Assembly (NCBI GenBank): GCA_947036575.1
Contig: CAMQSH010000027.1
Location: 1-15,217 of the forward strand
DNA: 15,217 nt
Direction of reading: 5' to 3'
Origin: an uncultured Brevinema sp.
GTDB taxonomy: Bacteria; Spirochaetota; Brevinematia; Brevinematales; Brevinemataceae
Shown here piece by piece: positions 7,539 through 15,193 of this stretch (within the stretch, counting starts at the first letter, position 1; each line of letters starts with the position of its first letter). The position numbers were made by a program, and so were the translations under genes. The notes under the pieces are model-generated. The model saw nothing but the letters and a program-made list of their open reading frames with translations. It ran no database searches and had not been told where the DNA came from.

Positions 7539-7570
7539 TTTTAAATGCTTTATTTTGGAGAGTATAAGTC

Positions 7571-8509
7571 ATGACAATCAGAGAAATTGCTAATATTACC
7601 AACATTCCTTTTTCAACAGTATACAGAGCTTTAAAAAATCCTAGTAGTGCCAAACCTGAAGTATTAAAAAAAATCAACGAATTTACTTCTTCAGAACCAA
7701 ATATTTTCACTCTTAAGCAAGTCTATATTGTTATTCCTTATATAAATGAATTTTACACCCATTTTTTACTTCATCTTACTACTTTATTATCAAAAAAAGG
7801 AATCATCGTAAATTCCTTTATTTATCATGAAAATAAAGAATTAGAGAATGAGTTTATAATGTCTCTACCTCTATCCTCTCGTATTGGATTGATATGGATC
7901 CCAACAGGGAATAAGAAGGATTATCCTTTTTTATCACGTAAAAAAAATAAAGTGCCTCTCGTATCTCTATTGAGAAAAATTACCAATCATTCTATGGATG
8001 TACAAATATTACAAGATAACAAGCAAGCTTTAGACATTTCTTTAAAGTATTTAATTTCTGAAGGGAAAAAAAATATCTTAATGATAAACGGATACACTAC
8101 ATTGACTACAGCACAGTTAAGAAATGAGTATTTCACACAATTACTAGAACTATATCCTCATATTACAGGAATGACGATAGAAGCAGATTATCAAGATTGG
8201 AAAAGCTCTTATAGGATATTAACAGAAACACCTATTGATCTATCAAAATATGATGCGATCATTACTACTAGTGAAAACTTATGTTATGGTACTCTCAAAG
8301 CCTTAAATACTCAGCAAATAAACAAAGATAATATCCCTATTATTTGTTTTGATTATACCGTAGGACTTGAATCTTTAGGGGTTTCTATGATTTATTTCTC
8401 TCCAGAGCAATTTGCAGAAAAAGCCTTTGAGATGCTTTTTGAAAAAGTGAGAAATCCATCTTATCGTGTTCAATATATTATAGCTCCTATCGTATTGTAC
8501 AATAAATAA
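7571..8509 (+). CDS. LacI/GalR-family transcriptional regulator, short hinge
   Basis: Sugar-responsive DNA-binding regulator of 312 residues. The N-terminal helix-turn-helix is at about residues 2-21 (TIREIANITNIPFSTVYRAL). The rest, from about residue 50, is a periplasmic-binding-protein-like effector domain. Its C-terminal block (EQFAEKAFEMLFEKV, then IAPIVLYNK) is typical of LacI proteins. The link between the two is unusual: the usual GYxPNxxARxL hinge helix is replaced by a stretch about 10 residues shorter (SSEPNIFTLKQ), without the Leu that inserts into the operator minor groove. It is the only plus-strand gene. It is divergent from iolB and convergent with the PHP gene, so it is the natural candidate to control both operons and itself. 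The effector is not deducible. Confidence 0.85.
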   Translation: MTIREIANITNIPFSTVYRALKNPSSAKPEVLKKINEFTSSEPNIFTLKQVYIVIPYINEFYTHFLLHLTTLLSKKGIIVNSFIYHENKELENEFIMSLPLSSRIGLIWIPTGNKKDYPFLSRKKNKVPLVSLLRKITNHSMDVQILQDNKQALDISLKYLISEGKKNILMINGYTTLTTAQLRNEYFTQLLELYPHITGMTIEADYQDWKSSYRILTETPIDLSKYDAIITTSENLCYGTLKALNTQQINKDNIPIICFDYTVGLESLGVSMIYFSPEQFAEKAFEMLFEKVRNPSYRVQYIIAPIVLYNK

Positions 8510-8594
8510 TTATCAAATTATTGAAATAACATATATTCAACAATAACTCTTTTAGCTTTTTATTTATATTATACATAGCCTCTCTAAAGATCTA

Positions 8595-8630
8595 ATAAAA
8601 ATAAACTAAAGAGTTTTAGTTTATTTTTAT
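8595..8630. terminator. Bidirectional terminator between regulator and PHP gene
   Basis: A perfect 16-bp inverted repeat (arms 8595-8610 and 8615-8630, loop GAGT) lies between two convergent genes, 85 bp after the regulator stop and 23 bp after the PHP stop. The arms are nearly all A/T with one G-C pair. The T-rich arms provide the U-tract in both directions. Only one G-C pair makes the hairpin thermodynamically weak, but placement and symmetry support the call. The rest of the 8510-8653 gap shows nothing else. Confidence 0.75.
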
Positions 8631-8653
8631 AATTTGAATATATTTCTATATTT

Positions 8654-10003
8654 TTATATTGCTCTAGGATTCGTGCCTATTTGGTCTAATATATTAAACC
8701 ATGTCAATTCTTTTCCTTTTTGAAGAGAATTATAAATAGGATTCATAAACACTTTAATTTCGTTTTGTTTCGTTCGCCCCTCTAATCGTACAAAATCACC
8801 TTTTTCAAGATTTGTCTCAAAAATAAATTCCATTCCTTCTTTAGAAGAAATAATAGAACCATTTTTTATAAGATTCCAATGTAGAGAAATATCAGAAGAA
8901 ACATGCCATTGCACATCTCCTAAAACTTCTGTTCCTGGTTGAATTTCTTTATTTTGATGAACTATCTTTAAAGAGAAGTCAACATTACTTGTTAGATAAG
9001 TGTGCCCATTTTTTATTCCTTGAAGTAGAGCTACTGGAGCGTTATTATCAGCAAAAACATGAATTGTAGGATTTCCTGGGCGAACTACTCCTTTTACAAT
9101 AGTTCTATGAGCATCACTGCCACCTACACCAAAAATCTTATAACCATGAGACCAAAGTAAATCAAAAGCTTGAAGAGCATAATTATTTTTTGTGATTTCT
9201 GTTTCAGAACTTGGAGAGTTAATAACCTCTATGAGCTGAATATTTTTTAAATTAAAATTTCGAGCAGAGGGACACATAGAACAAAAAGGATGATTAATAG
9301 AGATGAGCAAATCATTTTTTGCTCTATACTTAAGTAAATGCTGTAGAGCTTCTGTTAGATTTTTTGAATTTTCATAAAGAGAGATAGCTGGTAGATCTTC
9401 TGAAATACCATAGATATTAAAATGTCCAAAATCATCAGGGGTGTATTCATATGCAGGAATTAAAGGCATTGACGTGTTAAAAGGCGTCCATACATTATGA
9501 TCTGTAGGTGCCAAAAACTCAAGCCCTCTAAGCCTTGAAATATCTAATAAATCTTGTTCGGTCATACGGCCATCAGAAAAATTAGTATGAAGATGAATAT
9601 CTCCTGAATAATATTTTTGTGTAGAATTAGTAAATTTATGAATATCTGTAGAAGCTGATCGAATAGAATAATAATCCTTGTACTCTGATAATTTTTCTAT
9701 AGATACTTGATCAATCTCTAAAGAATAATCCTTTGTATACTTTGATGGAACTGGGCAAGTACGAATTAGTTTAATTGTCCATTCTCCTGGAGTAATATTT
9801 TCGCATAATTTAAAATTTTGTAACCTTGTTTTTAAAGTAGTAACAAAAAAACAAACACCTTCAGGATTAATAAAATTCACTGTAATATGCTCAAAAGGAG
9901 CTTTTAGAATTTCTAATGTTAAAAAATGTCCTTTCTCAACAACTATCTTATGATCAAAAAAATCAAAAGTGTTAGTATCTGTAAATAAACCATTTGCTTT
10001 CAT
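8654..10003 (-). CDS. PHP-domain metallohydrolase (CehA/McbA type)
   Basis: Predicted metal-dependent phosphoesterase/hydrolase of 449 residues, cytosolic (no signal peptide seen). Residues 1-130 look like a beta-rich domain without obvious motif. The PHP catalytic domain follows: DIHLHTNFSDG (His137, His139, Asp144), TDHN (His169), YEY and FGHF (Glu186, His194), INHPF (His238), IEV (Glu259) and GGSDAH (Asp297, His299). That is the complete metal-ligand series. Residues about 340-449 form a further beta-rich tail. PHP enzymes of this type cleave phosphate monoesters or cyclic phosphates, and CehA itself is a carbamate hydrolase. As the last gene behind two PTS permeases it could remove the phosphate that the PTS adds. 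The ribosome site is AAGGAG. The substrate is inferred only from context. Confidence 0.8.
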   Translation of the reverse strand: MKANGLFTDTNTFDFFDHKIVVEKGHFLTLEILKAPFEHITVNFINPEGVCFFVTTLKTRLQNFKLCENITPGEWTIKLIRTCPVPSKYTKDYSLEIDQVSIEKLSEYKDYYSIRSASTDIHKFTNSTQKYYSGDIHLHTNFSDGRMTEQDLLDISRLRGLEFLAPTDHNVWTPFNTSMPLIPAYEYTPDDFGHFNIYGISEDLPAISLYENSKNLTEALQHLLKYRAKNDLLISINHPFCSMCPSARNFNLKNIQLIEVINSPSSETEITKNNYALQAFDLLWSHGYKIFGVGGSDAHRTIVKGVVRPGNPTIHVFADNNAPVALLQGIKNGHTYLTSNVDFSLKIVHQNKEIQPGTEVLGDVQWHVSSDISLHWNLIKNGSIISSKEGMEFIFETNLEKGDFVRLEGRTKQNEIKVFMNPIYNSLQKGKELTWFNILDQIGTNPRAI

Positions 10004-10021
10004 ATGAACTACTCCTTAGTG

Positions 10022-10073
10022 ATTATTTAAAATTAAATTAATAGCCTAAAAGTCCTCTAACATCTACAGATAT
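10022..10073. repeat. 52-bp exact repeat, copy at 3' end of second EIIBC gene
   Basis: Identical over all 52 bases to 11662-11713. It covers the last 11 codons and stop of the gene plus 16 non-coding bases downstream. The sequences diverge at once on both sides. Confidence 0.95.
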
Positions 10074-11645
10074 TTCAGCGACTTTTGGTCCATAAATTAT
10101 TTGTATACCTTTATCTTTACGTATAGTACCACTTGCTTTAAGTTCTTTTTTCCAGATGGAATCTACAACAACAAGAGCAGGGTCTTTTACAATAACCCTT
10201 AATCTTGAGATACAGTTATCAAGTTCAGTAATATTATCTTCACCACCTAATCCAGCTATAATACGATGAGCAAGGGTATCACCTTCTTTAACATCTTTTA
10301 AATATTCTTCATACTCTTTTTTTGTATTCAATCGAATTTCATTTTCATCGTCACGACCTGGAGTCATAAGATTAAATTTCAAAATGAAAAAACGGTAAAG
10401 AAAATAACTTATAACAAAAAAAGCTGGTAAAAGAAATAAATAAGGAACTAAGTAGAGTTTCTCTGGACGAAATAAGAAAGGTAAGAGATCTTTAATATTT
10501 CCCTGAAAAACAGAAACTTGGAAAAATTCAGCAAGAACACCTGCAACACCAACCATAGGAGCATGAATTACAAAATACAACCATGGAGCTACAAATAAAA
10601 AGGTGAAAAGCATTGGTTCTGTAATCCCAAAGAATACTGTAGCAATAATAGCTGGAATAAGAATGGCAGCTACTGCCTTTTTGTTTTCAGGTTTAGCTGT
10701 ATGATACATAGCTAAGGCTATACCTGGATAAATTGCCGCATTGATAATCCAAGCATGACCCATAAAGGCTCGAACAAGTAACTTTTCTGTACTTGGGGAA
10801 GCTAATTGTGCAAGCTGAATAGCTGAGTTTCCTACAACAAGCTGACCATCAATTACCATAGATCCACCAAGTTCTGTCCATCTCATAGGAACGCTAAGAA
10901 GAGGGTGTAAACCAAAAGGTATTAAGGACTCTACAACATAGGAATAAATAAAGGTTCCAAATAAACCAGAGCTATAAATTAATGCTGCTAAATCACCAAG
11001 TCCATTTCCAATAGCAGGCCACGCTACATAGAAAAAACCTCCTGCTAAAGCTCCACCAAAAAGAGATAACACAGGCACAGAACGAGTTCCTGCAAAAAAT
11101 GCCATCGCTAAAGGTAATTTAATATTATAAAAACGACGATGAATCGTGCTTACTATTATCCCTATTAAAATACCACCGAAAATCCCTGTTCTATAGGTAA
11201 AATATCCCAACTCTGTCGTATAGAGAGAGCTAAGTTTAGCTGCTTCAATACGGCTAAATCCTTGACCAACGAAAGCGTCGATCGTTGTTGTTTCTGCAGT
11301 TAAACCATTGATATTAAGTAAAGTGTTAATAGTAATTTGCATCGTAAGATAAGCAACTACAGCAGAGAATCCTGCCCACCCTTGTTCTCTTTGAGATAAA
11401 GAGAAAGCTACTCCTACAGCATAAAGAATAGAAAGATTAGAAAATATAACTTGTCCTAAAGATTTAATAATAGCAAAGATTGCATAGAATATAGAATCTC
11501 TATACGTTCCCCACTCAAAGCCAAGTGAAGATACAGTTAGTTCGGAAGTCATCGCACCTCCAAGTCCTAAAAGTAATCCTCCTATAGCAATAAGAGAGAG
11601 AGAAACCAACATTGCTTTACCAAATTGTTGAAATTTTTCACGCAT
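10038..11645 (-). CDS. PTS permease, EIIC-EIIB fusion (second tandem copy)
   Basis: Membrane component of a glucose/maltose-superfamily phosphotransferase system that imports and phosphorylates a sugar or polyol. Of 535 residues, about 1-425 form the multi-span EIIC channel. It has the GITEP substrate-site motif at 340-344, AFFAGTRSVPV at about 182-192 and FGLHPLL at about 244-250. A charged linker (about 430-455) leads to EIIB with the phosphorylated Cys478 in ELDNCISRLR. No EIIA is fused or adjacent, so a separate EIIA must supply phosphate. It is clearly similar along its whole length to the gene before it, 32 bp upstream; the PHP gene follows after 34 bp. The ribosome site is TTAGGAGA. 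Specificity cannot be read from sequence; context suggests an inositol or inositol conjugate. Confidence 0.88.
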   Translation of the reverse strand: MREKFQQFGKAMLVSLSLIAIGGLLLGLGGAMTSELTVSSLGFEWGTYRDSIFYAIFAIIKSLGQVIFSNLSILYAVGVAFSLSQREQGWAGFSAVVAYLTMQITINTLLNINGLTAETTTIDAFVGQGFSRIEAAKLSSLYTTELGYFTYRTGIFGGILIGIIVSTIHRRFYNIKLPLAMAFFAGTRSVPVLSLFGGALAGGFFYVAWPAIGNGLGDLAALIYSSGLFGTFIYSYVVESLIPFGLHPLLSVPMRWTELGGSMVIDGQLVVGNSAIQLAQLASPSTEKLLVRAFMGHAWIINAAIYPGIALAMYHTAKPENKKAVAAILIPAIIATVFFGITEPMLFTFLFVAPWLYFVIHAPMVGVAGVLAEFFQVSVFQGNIKDLLPFLFRPEKLYLVPYLFLLPAFFVISYFLYRFFILKFNLMTPGRDDENEIRLNTKKEYEEYLKDVKEGDTLAHRIIAGLGGEDNITELDNCISRLRVIVKDPALVVVDSIWKKELKASGTIRKDKGIQIIYGPKVAEISVDVRGLLGY

Positions 11646-11661
11646 GATTTTCTCCTAAAAA

Positions 11662-11713
11662 ATTATTTAAAATTAAATTAATAGCCTAAAAGTCCTCTAA
11701 CATCTACAGATAT
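11662..11713. repeat. 52-bp exact repeat, copy at 3' end of first EIIBC gene
   Basis: Partner of 10022-10073: last 11 codons (ISVDVRGLLGY) and stop plus 16 bases of the intergenic stretch. The rest of the two genes is visibly diverged at DNA level, so this block has been homogenised or is selected. Confidence 0.95.
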
Positions 11714-13294
11714 AGAAACTACTTTTGGCCCAAAAATAACTTGAACAGCATTGCCTTGACGAACAACACCCATAGCACCTACTCCTTTCCATAAAGGATC
11801 TTCAGCAACTTTTAAAGGGTCTTTAACAATGATACGAAGTCGGGAACTACAATTATCTAATTCACTAATATTTTCAACACCACCAAGATGGGTAATGATT
11901 TGATGAGCAAGCTCTTGATCTGGATTAGTATTATTATTTTTTTTGTTTTCATATTCTTCTTTTGAATAAAGTTTAACTTCCGTTCCTTCTTCGCCTCTAC
12001 CTGGTGTAGGGAGATCGTTTTTGAGAATAAGATATCTGAATAAAAAATAAAAGAGAGCAAAGAAAAGTGGTAAAATCCAAATATATGGGAAAAGATTAAG
12101 TTTTTCAGGTCTAAATAAGAAAGGAATAAGATCTTTGATATTTCCTTGATAAACAGATACTTGAGCAAATTCTGATATTACTGCTGCAAGCCCAACTAGA
12201 GGAGCATATACTCCAAAATAAAGCCAAGGTGCAATAAATAAGAATGTAAACAAAATAGGTTCTGTGATTCCAAATACAGCTGTTGCAACGACAGTTGGTA
12301 TTAATAAAGCAGCAACATACTGTTTGTTTTCGGGCTTAGAAGTCATATACATCGCTAATGCGATACCAGGATAAATAGCATAATTAACAACAGAATATTG
12401 AGATTGGAATGCTCTAACTAATAATTTATCTGTATCTGGTGAAGCCAATTGAGCAAAGAGGATATTAGAATTTCCAACGACAACTTTCCCATCGACAAGT
12501 ATAGATCCACCTAATTCTGTCCAATACATTGGGACTTCTAGAAGAGGATGCAGTCCGAAAGGTACGAGGATTTCGATTAAAGTACTATAAACAAATGTTC
12601 CAAAGAGTCCTGTTTGGTGAACAAAAGAAGAGACAGAACCAAGCATAAAACCTAAAGCAGGCCATACAGTATAAAAGAATACCCCTATTAAAGAACCTGC
12701 AATAAGAGAAATAACAGGGACAGATCTTGTTCCTGCAAAAAATGCTAATGCAAGAGGAAGTTTGATGTTATATAATCTATTGTGGATAAAACTCACAGTA
12801 ACACCTGTTAAGATTCCTCCAAATATTCCCACACGATAGGTAAAATATCCTAACTCTACAGTATAAAGAGCACTCATTTTTGCTGCTTCTATACCTGTAA
12901 TCCCTTGAGACATAAAGTATTCTACTGTTGTATTATCAGGAGTTAAGCCATTGAGAGTAAATAAAGTATTAATAGAAGCATGCATTGTAAGGTAAGCTAC
13001 CATAGCTGAAAAAGCTGCCCAACCTTGCTCATGTTTAGCAAGAGAAAAGGCTACCCCAGCAGCATAAAGAAGTGCAAGATTAGAAAAGATAACAGATCCT
13101 AAAGTTTTAATAATAGAAAAGACAGAAAATAAGAAAGATTGAGAATATGATTCCCAATTGATTCCTAATGCTGTGACCGTCATTTCTGTCGTCATTGCTC
13201 CACCGAATCCTAAAAATAGACCACCTAAAGCAATAAGTGATAATGAGACAAGCATAGCTTTCCCAAATTGTTGTAATTTTTCATTCATATTCAT
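11678..13294 (-). CDS. PTS permease, EIIC-EIIB fusion (first tandem copy)
   Basis: Paralogue of the next gene, 538 residues with the same order: membrane EIIC (about 1-428) with GITEP at 342-346, linker rich in Lys/Asn/Glu (about 432-460), and EIIB with Cys482 in ELDNCSSRLR. Both copies keep all motifs, so both should be functional. Differences are concentrated around 285-320 and in the linker. They could transport different substrates or act as a pair. AGGGG lies 8 nt before the chosen ATG; an in-frame ATG two codons later is too far from it. It follows the isomerase-like gene by 49 bp across a small hairpin. No EIIA is present in the window. Confidence 0.88.
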   Translation of the reverse strand: MNMNEKLQQFGKAMLVSLSLIALGGLFLGFGGAMTTEMTVTALGINWESYSQSFLFSVFSIIKTLGSVIFSNLALLYAAGVAFSLAKHEQGWAAFSAMVAYLTMHASINTLFTLNGLTPDNTTVEYFMSQGITGIEAAKMSALYTVELGYFTYRVGIFGGILTGVTVSFIHNRLYNIKLPLALAFFAGTRSVPVISLIAGSLIGVFFYTVWPALGFMLGSVSSFVHQTGLFGTFVYSTLIEILVPFGLHPLLEVPMYWTELGGSILVDGKVVVGNSNILFAQLASPDTDKLLVRAFQSQYSVVNYAIYPGIALAMYMTSKPENKQYVAALLIPTVVATAVFGITEPILFTFLFIAPWLYFGVYAPLVGLAAVISEFAQVSVYQGNIKDLIPFLFRPEKLNLFPYIWILPLFFALFYFLFRYLILKNDLPTPGRGEEGTEVKLYSKEEYENKKNNNTNPDQELAHQIITHLGGVENISELDNCSSRLRIIVKDPLKVAEDPLWKGVGAMGVVRQGNAVQVIFGPKVVSISVDVRGLLGY

Positions 13295-13333
13295 ATAATT
13301 TACCCCTACGTATATTTAAGATTAAAGAGTTGT

Positions 13334-13359
13334 CAGACAATAATTACAATTGTTCTGAT
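13334..13359 (-). other. Intercistronic hairpin between isomerase-like gene and first EIIBC
   Basis: On the minus strand TCAGA-a-CAAT pairs with ATTG-TCTGA (9 bp, one bulged A, 7-nt loop), spanning the end of the isomerase-like gene. It overlaps a separate perfect palindrome TTGTCAGACAA (13330-13340). No U-run follows, so it is not a standard terminator. A role in mRNA processing or differential stability is possible. Confidence 0.35.
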
Positions 13360-14120
13360 AATTGAACCATGTGACGAAAGCTAATTTCCATACTATCAAA
13401 CATGCTTCCTTTGGAAGAATCTTGTTCTATAGCATAGTATTCAATTCCATTACTTTCTCCCCATTGAAGGATAGATTTAAAATCAACACTGCCTCGTCCT
13501 AATTCTGTTAAGTTATTTTCCATATCTTCACTTTCAAAACCTGGTATAAAGTCTTTAAGGTGAATAATAGGTATTCGTCCTGCAAATTGTTGGATATAAG
13601 AACATGGCTCTAGACCAGCAACTTTAACCCAATAGGTATCCATTTCAGGGTAAATTTGCCCTTCAGGGAAAGGATCTGTAATATATTCTAATACTCTTTT
13701 TCCATCAATAGTATTATTAAAATCATATTCAGGATTATGAAGTCCAACTCTAAAACCTAGAGAAGATAATTTAATAGCAACATTTCTGAGAGTTTCACGA
13801 GTTAATCGATAGCCTTCTTCATTTTGATATTCATCATCGATATATTTATCATAAATATCTTTAGAACCAAAAAGTTCAGCCTCTACGATAATTCCTTCAA
13901 CATCATTAAAAAATCGATCATGTTTAATGTGCATTCCTGCTATTTTCATATTATATTTTTTGAGGATCTTTGCAACATCGTGCATATCATTGCCTCTCAT
14001 GCCATCAACTTGAACGGCACTGAATCCAATTTCTTTTAATGTTTTAATAGTATATTCACAATCTTTTTCAAAATCTTTTCTTAATGAATATAATTGTGCT
14101 GCAAATTTATTTTTTAACAT
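13344..14120 (-). CDS. Sugar-phosphate isomerase/epimerase-like TIM barrel
   Basis: Xylose-isomerase-like TIM-barrel protein (AP-endonuclease-2 superfamily), 258 residues. This superfamily includes IolE (inosose dehydratase), IolI/IolH and many keto-sugar isomerases. Candidate metal and active-site residues are His128 (GLHNPEYDF), Asp161 (EMDTYWV), His187 and Lys189 (IIHLKD) and Glu232 (AIEQD). The family often has His-Asn-His at 128-130; here the second His is Pro130. At 258 residues it is shorter than typical IolE (about 297), so I do not call it IolE, though it could fill that role. Its ribosome site (AGGAGT) overlaps the stop of the aldo/keto reductase gene 9 bp upstream, so the two are translationally coupled and probably act on linked steps. 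Confidence 0.8.
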   Translation of the reverse strand: MLKNKFAAQLYSLRKDFEKDCEYTIKTLKEIGFSAVQVDGMRGNDMHDVAKILKKYNMKIAGMHIKHDRFFNDVEGIIVEAELFGSKDIYDKYIDDEYQNEEGYRLTRETLRNVAIKLSSLGFRVGLHNPEYDFNNTIDGKRVLEYITDPFPEGQIYPEMDTYWVKVAGLEPCSYIQQFAGRIPIIHLKDFIPGFESEDMENNLTELGRGSVDFKSILQWGESNGIEYYAIEQDSSKGSMFDSMEISFRHMVQLSEQL

Positions 14121-14129
14121 TTTTTACTC

Positions 14130-15080
14130 CTATTTTAAATCTAAATAAGCCATTTCTTCTGGACTTAGAATAATTTGTGATCCTTCATAAGAAGAATTCA
14201 ATTCTTCAACACTTTCAGGACCTATTGCTGCACAACTAGGGAATTTTTGGTTTAATACATATGCTAACGCAATTTGTATGGGTGTTTTTCCTTTCTTTTG
14301 AGCCAATTCTATTGCTCTTTCATAACGTTTCCAGTTTTCATCATTATAGAAAACATCAACCATTTCTTGATTTTCTGTATTATCTGGGGAGAATTTTCCT
14401 GAGAAAAATCCTCCAGCTTGTGCAGACCAAGAAATTAGAGGTATATTATATTGTTGATGCCATGCTACCATTTGCTCATTAGTAGAAACACAGTCAGGCC
14501 AACGAGGAATTTTAGGTTTAGCTAAACTAAGATTTGGGCTATTGAAAGAGAAAAGTGTTAAATGATGCTCTGCTGCATACTGATTAGCTTCTAAAATACG
14601 ATCTAATTCCCAGTTAGAAGTTCCAATTGCATATATAAGACCTTCTTTGACAAGAGAATCAAGTTCATGCATTATAGCACCTACAGGATAATTAACATTA
14701 TCTCTATGTAAAGCATAAAGATCAACATAATCTGTTCTTAAAGTTTTTAAACTAATATCTAAATCATAGCGGATTGCTTCTGCTGTGACTCTGTTGATAG
14801 TACGAAATTCTCGAGTAGGATGACAACCTTTCGTAAAGATTACTAAGGAATCTCTATTTTTTTTATTGTCCATCCAAGTACCTAGAGCTTTTTCACTATG
14901 TCGATAATTTCGAGCAGTATCAAAACAATTTCCACCTAGTTCTACAAAACGATCCAAAACAGATCCTGCAAATTCTAGATTTTCTTCACGAAGAAAATCC
15001 CCCGATCCCATAATTAACTGAGAAACAGGAATATCTATTTCTTTACCATTTTTCAAACCTTTAATGATAATTGTTTTCAT
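14130..15080 (-). CDS. Aldo/keto reductase
   Basis: NAD(P)H-dependent oxidoreductase of the AKR superfamily, 316 residues, cytosolic. The full catalytic tetrad is present: Asp54 (CFDTARNY), Tyr59, Lys84 (FTKG) and His125 (YALHRD). GTSNW near 153-157 and the C-terminal cofactor region IGPESVEEL near 277-285 also fit the family. First gene of the operon, with AAAGGAG 7 nt before the ATG, and tightly coupled to the TIM-barrel gene after it. In an inositol setting it could oxidise an inositol or inositol derivative to an inosose in place of IolG, or reduce a keto intermediate. AKR substrates cannot be read from sequence, so this is inference. Confidence 0.88.
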   Translation of the reverse strand: MKTIIIKGLKNGKEIDIPVSQLIMGSGDFLREENLEFAGSVLDRFVELGGNCFDTARNYRHSEKALGTWMDNKKNRDSLVIFTKGCHPTREFRTINRVTAEAIRYDLDISLKTLRTDYVDLYALHRDNVNYPVGAIMHELDSLVKEGLIYAIGTSNWELDRILEANQYAAEHHLTLFSFNSPNLSLAKPKIPRWPDCVSTNEQMVAWHQQYNIPLISWSAQAGGFFSGKFSPDNTENQEMVDVFYNDENWKRYERAIELAQKKGKTPIQIALAYVLNQKFPSCAAIGPESVEELNSSYEGSQIILSPEEMAYLDLK

Positions 15081-15157
15081 AACATATCTCCTTTAAGAAT
15101 TAATATAAAAAACCACTAATTTAATTCATATAAATCAACACTATAGCTTTTTACTCT

Positions 15158-15193
15158 ATTATAATTTCCTTATTTTAATTTTGATGCTGCATC
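15158..15193 (-). promoter_or_regulatory. Possible promoter and palindrome upstream of the aldo/keto reductase operon
   Basis: On the minus strand a perfect TATAAT (15163-15158) lies about 78 bp before the gene. The -35 position has only CATCAA. That position is overlapped by an 11-bp palindrome GATGC-T-GCATC (15183-15193), more GC-rich than its surroundings. This arrangement could mean a regulator or activator site. The remaining bases to the window edge hold no gene. Confidence 0.35.

Larger units (their letters stand above)
6988..7570. promoter_or_regulatory. Gene-free divergent control region between iolB and the regulator
   Basis: A 583-bp, very AT-rich stretch with no ORF that has a usable ribosome site. 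Its right end holds the regulator promoter (separate entry). For iolB I see two weak minus-strand candidates. One is ATGACA (7064-7059)-N17-TATCAA (7041-7036). The other is TATAAT (7200-7195) with a poor -35. Two perfect palindromes stand out: AAACAATTGTTT at 7312-7323 and TTACTT-CT-AAGTAA at 7070-7083. The first shares the half-site AAACAAT with 7414-7420. The second lies just upstream of the ATGACA box. Either could be an operator; neither repeats upstream of the aldo/keto reductase operon. Confidence 0.5.

Noticed and set aside
11857..12168. Minus-strand 103-codon ORF inside the first EIIBC gene, and similar overlapping ORFs elsewhere (for example 887-1078, 1796-2020, 7504-7710, 13824-14039, 14261-14482)
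   Set aside because: They are frame shadows of clearly coding genes, with low-complexity composition, no ribosome sites and no recognisable motifs.
13344..14120. Calling the TIM-barrel gene iolE
   Set aside because: It is about 40 residues shorter than IolE and has HNP for the family HNH motif. Only superfamily membership is supported.
1478..15080. Idea that the phosphate added by the PTS is carried through the pathway and replaces the IolC kinase step
   Set aside because: The oxygen phosphorylated by IolC (O6 of 2-deoxy-5-keto-gluconate) is the aldehyde oxygen of 5-deoxyglucuronate, and before that a ring ketone. It cannot carry a phosphate from the start. A PTS phosphate would sit on another carbon and would probably block IolD and IolB.
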